64,000 nucleotides of DNA, from positions 744,001-808,000 of the forward strand of contig CM074149.1 of NCBI GenBank assembly GCA_037178625.1. Direction: 5' to 3'. The position numbers and the translations under genes are program-made. This DNA comes from Skeletonema tropicum (taxonomy: Eukaryota; Bacillariophyta; Thalassiosirophyceae; Thalassiosirales; Thalassiosiraceae). The first letter of the stretch is position 1. Every line of letters begins with the position of its first letter. Of this stretch, positions 53,069-63,047 are shown piece after piece. The notes beneath the pieces are model-generated. The model saw only the letters and a program-made list of their open reading frames with translations. It searched no databases and was not told the DNA's origin.

Positions 53069-55429
53069 GGTTATATTAGATGATATTTATTATTGGAAGG
53101 AATGCGTTTGTTATTAATGCATTATCATTAAGAGTACATTTTATGTCGATGTCGGACAATGCTCTCACCAAATAAAATAAATATGCTGCACCAATGCGAT
53201 GACCTCTTCAGTCGTCGCCAGGTAACGGCGTTCGGATTCCCGACGGAACTAACCTGTAACGTATCTTTCTGTGTCTTGTTTGTGAACAATGCTGCTCACC
53301 AAAACATGCACTTCGCGATAAGCAATCAAGTAACGGGATATCGTACTTAGGGTAGAACACAAGTAAAAAAACGCTAAGTAAAAGTAGCGTTTATCTAGTG
53401 AAGATGGGCCTGTAGATCTACGATAGGAATTAGTATATCCTCATGCGAACTCAAAAATGGCCGTTTCAAGTCACGCCCCACCTCGCCCAAGACTGCCTGT
53501 CTCACACTTTTTCACCGCGATAAACGGCCAAATACACAACCACAGCACAATCACCATGATGCCATTGTGGACTGCCTAGTAGTACAAAATCGACACTTTA
53601 CCAAGCGAACCTTTTGTAATATAAGACGGAGAAACCAATTTGTAGATCGCCTTCGAAAAAGGTTCGCTTGGTTCGACATATCCTAGGAGAAAAAATTTTT
53701 GCCCCGCGACGTAACGGAAATTGGTTGATGCAACTGATGCTGTCGACTACTGCCTTAGGTACTCATCATTACCACCATTTACGATGACACCACAACGCAA
53801 CAATCGATACTATACATCCATAGGGAGGCATCAGTGTCTCGGTAGCCGCTTTCTTCGCCCGATTGCGTCGTCCGGAACGTCGGTTACTTGGTGTCGACAT
53901 ATTTTATATAATATTTTATATCGGCGGTGCTGTGCAGTAAAGAGGGGCGATAAACCATTCCTAAAGGCAACCAACCCGCTCCCTCGACTCTACTATGCTA
54001 TAAATACAACGGCTTGGCACTCTGGAGCGGAAGTAATGACTGCACGACTTCGCCTACGTATTTGTCGTTTCCGTCGAACACAACAATCAACTGACAATTA
54101 ATGCAAACGGCGTAGATATCGACCAAACAAGTATTAATAGATCATTATTATGATAGTATACATCCATGAGAGTAATGATAACATCATATTTATCAAGTAT
54201 TACATCTAGAATAATTTACATAAAATACCAACAAATAATAACATAGTTTATCTGGTATTAAACTCTACCTTGATGCTCCACCAACACATAGAAGTCTTCA
54301 ATTCGATTATTTGAACGTTTGGTACAAAGAAAACCACCCAACTTCTGTTATGGGCTCTTTAGAAAGTTGATCATTGCATACACTCTGGCTAGAAAAATAA
54401 ATTACCTCTCACTGATAAAATGTGCTTTATCACGTACTAGTTGATGTTTGAAAACACTCCAAGTATCCAAAGACGCCTGCCATGTAATATATATCGATTT
54501 TACACGAGGAAACCCTCTCTTTAGTCGTATATCACCACGGAAATGTCGATGGGAGGGGTGACGGGAGGTAAGAGGTGTGGATTTTATGCCGTTGATGGCG
54601 ACGTTAATTTATTAGTTTTCGGTGAATCAACTGGGTATTGTGGTCGGTTACGCTTATATTAAGATGTATACTATCGAATAAGTCGAGAATCATAGGCGAT
54701 TTTAGTAGTTGTGCATAACTGTGGCCATAGGAGTGGAGGACATCATGGTGAGGGTGTAAATTATGGGATTCGGAATTTGGATTTTGAGTGGTGCCGGTTG
54801 GCGAAGTCCTCTCTACGAAGGAATCGAACCCTCTAGGTATATTATCCATTTGACGCAAACGTCCAAGACTTTTCTCGATCAGCTTTCTCCAAGCTAGAGG
54901 TGAAAAAAACGTCCAATGTTGGAAGTTGGGCCACGTGGAACTTGAGGAAGGCATTTTACTAGCACGCCGCGCACAAACATTTGGAAAATGTTTCTAAACA
55001 ACCATGTCGACACACTCCGCAGCCTGATAATACGTCCAGTAGACATATCTACCCCTATAACCAGATATTATTTGATAGACCAAGTTATCAGCTTTCGATA
55101 GAGCCATTGGTCAACATCGCACCTGCAATATTTGTCTCGCAGTTGTGGAGTAGCATAGACCAAAGGGGGGGCTGGAGGCGATTTTTGTTACTGATATTTA
55201 CTAGCAGAAATGGTAGAATGCACTTCATCATAACTCCATGTAGATTAACTATAAATTGATCAACCAAAGACTAATTAGTTTTTAATAGTCTTTAGTTTAG
55301 CATTCCTATCGGCCATTTTTGTCGAATGTCCAATAGTAGTGCGTAGTAGTGGGGGTGCTGACATGGTTGTTTTCCACTTTTGTGAGTGATGATGGCGGGG
55401 CAAAAAGTTTGGACGTTTTTATCTTTGGA
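53069..55429. other. Gene-poor stretch
   Basis: No supported gene. It holds the 16-bp hairpin at 53600-53672 and a partial block-1-like piece near 54848-54905 (TTTGACGCAAACGTCC, AGCTTTCTCCAAGC). The longest frame (53721-54101, +) has no protein-like features. Confidence 0.4.
53600..53672. repeat. Hairpin: perfect 16-bp inverted repeat
   Basis: ACCAAGCGAACCTTTT at 53600-53615 and AAAAGGTTCGCTTGGT at 53657-53672, loop 41 bp. Confidence 0.8.
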
Positions 55430-55578
55430 TGTTTTTTTCATCACTAGCAAGCTACTTCAACAAAATCCAGCAGCAGAGTGCATGCAGTACCTACTTCTTA
55501 CAATAACGAAGGTGCGCAACAGTTCCTACCTACCTTCACTTGCTTGGCGAGAGCACTTTGTTGGAGCTACGCATGTAT

Positions 55579-55609
<31 letters not shown>

Positions 55610-56000
55610 TATTTTAGTCACTACTCTCTCTAGACATGATGATTGATGAGAGAAGTACTTGTACGATGATTAGTTCAGTGCACTAGCTAGTTGTGATACT
55701 AAGTACACTACAACGTGGTGACTGAAATTTGACGATATTTATAGCACATAATTTATGCATGAAATTCGTCGAGTATACTCCCAAGTAGTACCCAACCCAT
55801 GCAACAACTCTCTCCACAAGCACTGTCAAGGCTTATTCCATGAACACACATACACCTCTCGACTGCAAGGCCAAGTGTACACCTCCAATTCTAACAATGC
55901 TTTAAGCTTCAAGAAGTCGATGGAACTTCCACTTCCATATACAAGCGGTGCACTCCCAGCCAATCAACAACGAGGCTGCACACTTACAAATGAATGTATA
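55430..56000 (+). repeat. Conserved non-coding module, copy D1 (no gene attached)
   Basis: A block-1-like part (AAAATCCAGCAG, GAGTGCATGCAGTA, TTGTTGGAGCT, GATGAGAGAAGTA) is interrupted by a GATA microsatellite (about 55577-55609). Block 2 follows: GTGACTGAAATTTGACGA, GAGTATACTCCCAAGTAGTA (55771), ATACAAGCGGTGCACTC, AGCCAATC and GAGGCTGCACACTTA. A second, gene-linked copy follows 0.4 kb later. Confidence 0.7.
55577..55609 (+). repeat. GATA microsatellite
   Basis: About eight uninterrupted (GATA) units. Confidence 0.9.
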
Positions 56001-56109
56001 CTTGTGGTCTCGAAGAAAGACTAAGTAGCATGTTGGGGTTTTTAGATGATGAGACAGGATGAGAAAAGTTTCAACTAACAAGCATCTGTTCTATGTAGTT
56101 CACTCGAAG

Positions 56110-56400
56110 CAAACCTAGCTACTAGTTGTATACTATACTACTTGAACTTGGTGACGATATATTTATAGCACAATCATGCATAGGCAATCATGCATAGAAT
56201 TAAAAACGAGTATACTCTCAAGTAGTACCCAACCTTTGTGCAACATTTATTCCTCTCCACACACACCAAGATAATAGGCCAAGTGTACACTTCACATCCT
56301 TAAGACGATGTACGTTACACTCTCATCGATGAAACTTACACACATATAATATGTATATGCGGTACACCAGCCAATCAAGAGGGTGCATACTTAGAATGTA
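56110..56400 (+). repeat. Conserved non-coding module, copy D2
   Basis: GAACTTGGTGACGATATATT, ATCATGCATAGAATT, GAGTATACTCTCAAGTAGTA (56208), CATCGATGAAACTTACACA, GCGGTACAC and AGCCAATC. It lies 3' of gene copy D. Confidence 0.7.
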
Positions 56401-56581
56401 TACTTCTGCACAGATTGAAGTCCGCCCGGCTTTCGAACACACACACACCGCTGACAATCAATCTGCTCGGCAAGGAAGCAAACCGCTGAACAATCCAACC
56501 TCCACCAACCGCCTCAGATAGAAGGACATAATGAACAAGACACATATTAGAACCAATTAATCACGTAGAAGTCAACATCTA

Positions 56582-57109
56582 TCAAGCTGCCGGAGAAGAA
56601 AAGGAGGCACTGCGATGTCTACCCCCCGTACGTTGCTGCTGTCTTCTATTTAGTGGTGGATGGACTAGCTGCGGTGGTGACAATTTTGACATTCTCTTCT
56701 TGTCGGTAGAGTTGTTGTTGGTAGTGTTGTTGGAAGTAGTGTGTGCCAAGTTAATGTTGGTAAAAGTCTTTGTCAAGTTGGTACCATGGGTAAGATTAGT
56801 GCGGCCCACCCGGAGAGGGGAGTGCTTGACAGTCCGACACACCTTCCATGGTGATCGACCACGGAGATTGGTTGGAAACTTGTTAGATCGACGAGGCTTC
56901 AATGTAATCGGAGTGGAGTAGGACAAGTCAAGTTGTTGGAGGTTGAGGGCTGGTAATGCCGGGAGGTCAAAGTCAATTAGCATGCAGTCGTTGGCTGGTA
57001 GAGATTGTGGCTGCGCCGGCCGTTTTGGCGCAGGTGGACACGACGGTAGGCGCAAGTGCACTGACTGCTGTTTGGGTGTGGAGAGATGCGCGGTGGTAGA
57101 CGACGACAT
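56582..57109 (-). CDS. SMR-like small protein family, copy D (intact)
   Basis: 175 residues from the ATG at 57109 (MSSSTTAHLSTPKQQSVHLR), chosen because it aligns with the start of copy C; the frame is open 61 codons further upstream. Conserved blocks: LPSCPPAPKR, LPALPALNLQQLDLSYSTPI, SPWKVCRTVKHS, NLTKTFTNINLAHT, KKRMSKLSPPQLVHPPLNRR. It is close to copy C over the whole length. The intact frame with diverged third positions suggests selection on the protein. See copy C for the CDK-inhibitor inference. Confidence 0.7.
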   Translation of the reverse strand: MSSSTTAHLSTPKQQSVHLRLPSCPPAPKRPAQPQSLPANDCMLIDFDLPALPALNLQQLDLSYSTPITLKPRRSNKFPTNLRGRSPWKVCRTVKHSPLRVGRTNLTHGTNLTKTFTNINLAHTTSNNTTNNNSTDKKRMSKLSPPQLVHPPLNRRQQQRTGGRHRSASFSSPAA

Positions 57110-57467
57110 GGTTATAATAGTATTGATTGTTGTAAGCAATGCGATTGTGATTACTGCGATATTATGTGACAGACAATGCTGCTCATCACCAAAAAATAAA
57201 TAAATGCTGCACCAATGCGATGACCTCTCGAAGTCGCCATAAATAATCAATGGTTCACGATTCACGGCGAACGTGTCTTTGCATTTTTTCATGCAGTTTT
57301 AAGAGCCGTTGTGATGGAAGTGCTCGGCAATGCGACAACCCAAGACGCAGCATCATCGTATGACGCCGCACAACATTATCATCAAGATCACACAAGTGCA
57401 AACAAAAGTTCCAGCAAAGTGCTGAATCACAGATGATCCGGTACCGCATTGTCTTTTGACAGTTTTG

Positions 57468-59885
57468 TACCAGTCTAAAACTAATCTGTCCCGTTGGACG
57501 AGTCTGTCCCGTTGAGATGAGATGAATTTTCGGACTGTCCGTTCCGAGCGCCTTGTCGGTCAATTTGAGCGTAGTAAAGCCAGGGGGAGTTAGCTAGGCC
57601 AATGTATGGAAGGTTATGATGATCGGCCGCCACCAACGCATCGACCGAGGCGCTATCGGAGGCGGTGTTGCTGATGAAGTCGAATGTGCTGTGAATTGAT
57701 GTGTGAATTTAGTTTTCATCTCATCTTTTTAGTTTCAGTCACGCCGACGACTGTCATTTTCCGACCGCGTTACGAGAATTTCACTCCTCCTCCCCTCATG
57801 AAGATGACAATGAGCACATGAGCAGCACTACATCATTATTAATATTATAATCGTCAATGAGTTAGGCGCTTTTGTGTCCACTGTTCATCCATTATTACAC
57901 TGCATTTCCACTCCCGTACTTCCACTCTCCTTCAGCAATGCCCACCAAATCTAGGGTAAGTCGCCACAGCGCACAAAAGAGAAATGACGCTGATGATAAT
58001 AATGACGATGAAATAAATCATCCACGAGTGCGTCAGCGGAATAATCAACTGCGTCAACCCCTCTTCCAAGGGGTGACGGCGGCGGCGGCATCGATCCTCC
58101 ACCTGCTCCTCAAATCTCCCGGAACAGGAAGCACAGCGCAAACGAATTGTTGATGAGATTGCGGAGAGACTTCTTCAACTCAAAGAAATATGGCACTCAA
58201 GCAGGCACGAGCGGAGCGTCGTCGAGAAAGTGAACAAGCAGCTGGATCATTGGAACACATCAAGGGGAGACTCACTGCCGGCAGATTGTTCTCAAGTGGC
58301 ACTGTTGCACTTGATAGTGAGGTACTTGCACTGGTAGAACGATCTGCGCAGATGGAGGTCGATAAATTGTACGAGAGACTCTGGAAGAAGGCGGTAGCAT
58401 TCGATGCGGTCAACGACGAATACAGACAGCTCTTGCGATCTGGCAAGGCCGAAAATCAGCCTACAACTGCGACAACTTGAAGGCGTTTATCAAAGCGAGG
58501 CGGTTGAAGGAACGAAATCCATCCCAACCAAGAAAGATGATGATTTGATTCAAATGAAACAACGTCTTGCTACCTGCGAACCAGTTGATTTGAAGGGTCA
58601 CCTAAAGCCTCATATTAAGTGCACAGAAGAGCAAATCGATGATTTCTTGACACGATACAACGCTGATATCGATGACGAGAGTGGAGATGATGATGAAGAA
58701 GAATGCGATGAGATCGGGCAGAGAGAAGAAGTTTGAGTTGTCTTCTTAGTAGCTCACAAACGAGGCACTAATTAGTTAAACACCAAACTTGATCTTCTCA
58801 TATCTAATTGCGTCTGCTCTCGTAAAGCTCCACTCTATCCGGTTCCTCCCCCCCCTCACTGATTCCATAATCATAATCTCGAAAGAATGTATGTCTTAGA
58901 TAACATATAAACATACGTAGCAATTCTCAATGATGTTGCCAGTCCCCCCTTCGTCCTGTATTGATTAAATAGTCTATGTCATCTTTCATCTCTCCTTTCT
59001 AGAGAGGAAGCGCAAGCATTCATTTTCAGAAGATGATACGTCTTCCATGCACACCCAACCATTCGACCGAAGCAGCAAAGTAACTTTATGCATCCCACAA
59101 CTAATAATGGCATCTTTACCGAAGGAATCATGTCTGCAAAATGATGCCATCATACACTAACGAAAGAAATCCCCTCCAACACAATCAAAGGACACCCAAA
59201 TAATTTCCAACATTTACATCTCTAAAGAATGAACATCCAGATATTTAACAAAAGATGAGTTCATCACCACTCTCGAACTCAATAATAAACTATTCCGACT
59301 GGGGGAGGGACCATGAGACAATCACCAAGTGCCCCACATGTTGATTTTGGAGACATGGCCGACGCTCACCTGACGGCACAAAATCATTTCTGGGTGCAGT
59401 AGAGGCTGTTCGCAAACCCGATGACATCAAAAATGGATTCGAAGAATGCTATGTGACCATAGAGGAATGGACGCGGTATTTTAGTGGTGTTAGTCCCTGC
59501 ATTGCTATTGAAAAGGGTGCCAAGATGACAACATTAGTGTGGAGGAAGTCATGAAAATGAAATAAAAAGATGAGATGACTCCAGAGAGCAAAAAGCAGTC
59601 ACGTTTTCCGTGACTCAGCGAGTCTACAAGCTTCATCCGTAACGGGACAGACTTTTTCAGCTCCATCATCAACCGAAATCAACCAAAATGGTCTCGGCGC
59701 GGCCACAATATAGTCGTCCACACTGACCCCGGCGACAAAACCAACATGCGTAATCGATAGAGTATCATCTCAGCTGCAGCCAGCTTCAATGCACGGCTTT
59801 ATCGGACGTTTATTGACCCAGATCGAAGAACGCAAAGATGAGATGAAAATGACGGGACACACTAGTTTTAGACTGGTACCGTACA
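57468..59885. repeat. Inverted pair about 2.4 kb apart around a decayed gene
   Basis: GTACCAGTCTAAAACTAATC then TGTCCCGTT (about 57470-57500) is matched in reverse complement at about 59849-59877 (ACGGGACA, CTAGTTTTAGACTGGTAC), with ATGAGATGA on the inner side of both. They could be the inner ends of degenerate TIRs. A third ACGGGACAGAC occurs at about 59642. Confidence 0.5.
57938..58736 (+). pseudogene. Decayed coiled-coil protein gene
   Basis: The start MPTKSRVSRHSAQKRNDADD (ATG 57938) is followed by pieces in alternating frames: NLPEQEAQRKRIVDEIAERL, then ARAERRRESEQAAGSLEHIK and VDKLYERLWKKAVAFDAVND. Then, in a third frame, LQLRQLEGVYQSEAVEGTKS and an acidic C-terminus (DIDDESGDDDEEECDE). 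At least two, probably three, small shifts are needed to read it through. Helical and charged; no family recognised. It sits inside the inverted pair at 57.5/59.9 kb, so it may be the gene of an old mobile element. Confidence 0.45.
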
Positions 59886-60754
59886 AGGTACTTTTCTCGT
59901 CCGTTCAACGCTTTCTCAACGCCTCGAAGCACATTCATCAACTGAGTACCGAAGGTGTATGAGAGAGAGGTTGCAGGTTGCAGACGCCCGAAGAACGACC
60001 GCCGCCCTCCGTCCTCCAACACCTAACCTTCTGTCATCAATGGGAGTCCTCTTCAGAGGGACTCTGCATTTATGCAGAGATCCCAAGTGACTCAGACAGG
60101 TGTCTGAAGATCTTATGTGCTCCTCCACAACAGATCAATCTCATTTGACAAAATGCTTTGATTTGTCACAGTGCGTGAGGTTGATGTCTCTTGGACAACC
60201 ACATACATTGAAGATTGCACGAGAACCAAGCTCTTGAGGCAGCTAGAGAGTGAAAGCTGACTTGAAAAGGGCCAGAAAATAAACGAAACATACGCAAGTT
60301 TTCAAGCAGAGGAAGAAATAGACGTTTTTCGATATTGGAGAAAGTCAAGAAGTTGTTACAAGACTACATAGCTGTATGACGCGGAAGTGAAAGCGAAAAA
60401 TCGGGAGCACGCAAGTAAGGTGCTGAGGTGGCCGAGGCTCGCCAAAAAAGCAAGCTGTGATAGAAGCTGCTCTAGCCAGGGGCATCTATAAAGCCGTCCA
60501 TCAATAAAGGCCAAACAAGCTATGGCTATGAAAATGACGAAGAAGGAGGAGACAAAGAGATGATCAAAGAACGAAGAGCGAGAGCCACATTTATTAAAGT
60601 TATAACATGTGTTAAAGTTAAAACTTTGTGAGACCTCTCTAGAATTTCGTGATAAAGTACATTATGTATACAGACACAGAGACATAGATTGAGTTCACAT
60701 TCACAGAACAAATTCACATGACATTTTCCATCGTCCAAAGAAGGAATGAAGTGT
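58737..60754. other. Gene-poor stretch
   Basis: No supported gene. It contains GACTCAGACAGGTGTCTGAA (60089-60108), shared with 16557-16582, and CTTTTCTCGTCCGTTCAACG (about 59890), shared with about 62665. Confidence 0.4.
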
Positions 60755-62325
60755 CTACATCTCAAAGCTGTCTGGAGTGCAGCATGTCACATTTATCAAT
60801 TTACACAAAGCGCCATCGAAGGGGGTGTAATGGGAGTTCATGTTGGAGCCAAGGCTGGCTTCGGCCAGATTGGTATAATTATCTTCCATAACAAATTCAG
60901 CAGACCCGTCGTCCTCTTCGACTTTCCTCTTCGGCTCCTTCATTGGCTGCTCCCTTACTTCAGCTTCCTCCTCCCTCTTCGACTCCCTCTTTGGTCTCCT
61001 CTTAAGTTCCCTCCCTTTGGCTACCTCTTCGAGGTTCACCGATTCAGCTGAATTCTGGATCAACTTCTTAGTCACAGCCACCTGTCCCTTGTACGAACAC
61101 AGATCTTCCTCCAACTGCTTCAGAATTTTATTTGCAAGTTTCATGTCGCTGGATGGGACTTTACTCCTCTGCACACCTTGCTGTGCACGTAGAAGCATTT
61201 TCCTTGCATGCTTCATTTCACTTGATGGAGTGTCTCGCTCCTGAGCAAGCTGGTTCAACATCCTGTTCGCCTTCTTCATTTCTTTCGAAGATGAGCTTTG
61301 GTTCATCTGTATCTCTTTCAGCATCTTNNNNNNNNNNNNNNNNNNNNNNNNNNNNNNNNNNNNNNNNNNNNNNNNNNNNNNNNNNNNNNNNNNNNNNNNN
61401 NNNNNNNNNNNNNNNNNNNNNNNNNNNNNNNNNNNNNNNNNNNNNNNNNNNNNNNNNNNNNNNNNNNNNNNNNNNNNNNNNNNNNNNNNNNNNNNNNNNN
61501 NNNNNNNNNNNNNNNNNNNNNNNNNNNNNNNNNNNNNNNNNNNNNNNNNNNNNNNNNNNNNNNNNNNNNNNNNNNNNNNNNNNNNNNNNNNNNNNNNNNN
61601 NNNNNNNNNNNNNNNNNNNNNNNNNNNNNNNNNNNNNNNNNNNNNNNNNNNNNNNNNNNNNNNNNNNNNNNNNNNNNNNNNNNNNNNNNNNNNNNNNNNN
61701 NNNNNNNNNNNNNNNNNNNNNNNNNNNNNNNNNNNNNNNNNNNNNNNNNNNNNNNNNNNNNNNNNNNNNNNNNNNNNNNNNNNNNNNNNNNNNNNNNNNN
61801 NNNNNNNNNNNNNNNNNNNNNNNNNNNCTCTGCTCTTGCTACATGCTTTGCCGTCGAGGCAGTTTCTTGAGCCTTTTGCCACGTTGCGAGATCTTTGGCA
61901 CACTTGGTTTCCCACTTGTTAGTAGCATCAGCCTTGGCCTTTTGCCACTTTTTGATTTCTTCTTGATGTTTGGTCCGATTCATCTTGGTGGCATCATCGA
62001 GTGCCTTTTGCCACTTGACGGCTTCTGCTCCATGTCCGCCCTCGTTCACCTGGGTTGCAACGGTCAAGGTCTTTGTCCACTTTCGGATGGCTTCTTCTTT
62101 CGCCTTGACAACTGCCTCTTGAAGGGATAGCTGTTTGATGAGCTTGGCAATGTCCTCGGGGTACTCCTCAGCTCGAAAACACTTTTTCTTTTTTTGTTTA
62201 TCGACGGGTGGTGAAGCATGTTGGGGTTTGGGATTCTTTTTTGTCTTTTTAGACGAATCAGACACGTCCATTGTAGGAGAGTCCTGTCGCCCTAGTTGTT
62301 GGAGGGAGCGAGTAGGCTTCACCAT
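60755..62325 (-). CDS. Repetitive coiled-coil protein interrupted by an assembly gap
   Basis: The N-terminal part (62325 down to the gap) starts MVKPTRSLQQLGRQDSPTMD, is Lys-rich, then has repeats of about 25 residues around KWQKA-x2-DAT (VKWQKALDDATKMNR, KKWQKAKADATNKWE, ATWQKAQETAS). The C-terminal part (gap to 60755) has repeats of about 30 residues around SS-x-MK-x-A-x-(K/R)ML (SSEMKHARKMLLRAQQG, SSDMKLANKILKQLEED), then a basic/acidic tail (KRRPKRESKREEEAE). The two parts are in different frames across 500 N, which is expected if the gap length is arbitrary. Joining them as one gene is inference. Helical, filament- or scaffold-like; not recognised. Confidence 0.6.
61328..61827. other. 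Assembly gap, 500 N
   Basis: Exactly 500 undetermined bases inside a repetitive coding region; a round number suggests a placeholder length. Confidence 1.
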
Positions 62326-63047
62326 CGCCTTTGTTGGGGTGAAAGATTGGAAGTATGTGTTACTTTATTGGGTGGAGATACAAATCGGCTCCAGGTATGC
62401 AGGTTTATTTGATTTGAAGAACAAATTCTTGTGAGCATAAAGCATAAGCAGCTAGCTCATAATGAGTGGTATGTAAGAGGCAGGGTGCGCCTTTCTTATG
62501 CAATGTCGTGATAGCTGTATGCGCGATTGTTGGTTGCTCATTGATGCCTCATGTTGTCGTCCTTCTTTTGACGGCTTCCATGGTACGTTCCTTCCATTGC
62601 TTTGTTTTGTGCAAACGATGCACTCCGAAGGTCGGCAGGAAGTTTTGCACGCAAGCGTCTGGACACTTTTCTCGTCCGTTCAACGCTTTCGCGCTCCCAA
62701 GCAAGATCCAAGTGAGTACGGTACATAAAAGTACCACCACATCATCACTCAATGATGACCAAATTTCATATGTGTATTTATTACACAGTACAGGTAGCAG
62801 CGCAGCTAGATCTATCGTACAATACTTCACAAAGAAGTAGCTCTCAGCCACTCGGTCTCTCGAGCGTGACAATTTACATGTCAGTTTGTGACGAGACCTG
62901 AAGTGTGAGTTTTTCGAGTGATTTTAAATTTTTCGTTCGTCTCCGCCCAAACTCGTGTCGGCTCTACGGCATGCTACTGGACTGAGTGGTCACTAACACT
63001 TCATACGATTGAAATAAAACAGTAAATTTATATAATTATCAATCTAT
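62326..63047. other. Intergenic
   Basis: No supported gene; overlapping short frames on both strands. Contains one copy of CTTTTCTCGTCCGTTCAACG (about 62665). Confidence 0.4.

Noticed and set aside
54780..54860. B-box-like GGGTTCGATTCC on the minus strand, as in a tRNA gene
   Set aside because: No A-box at the right distance and no acceptor-stem pairing around it.
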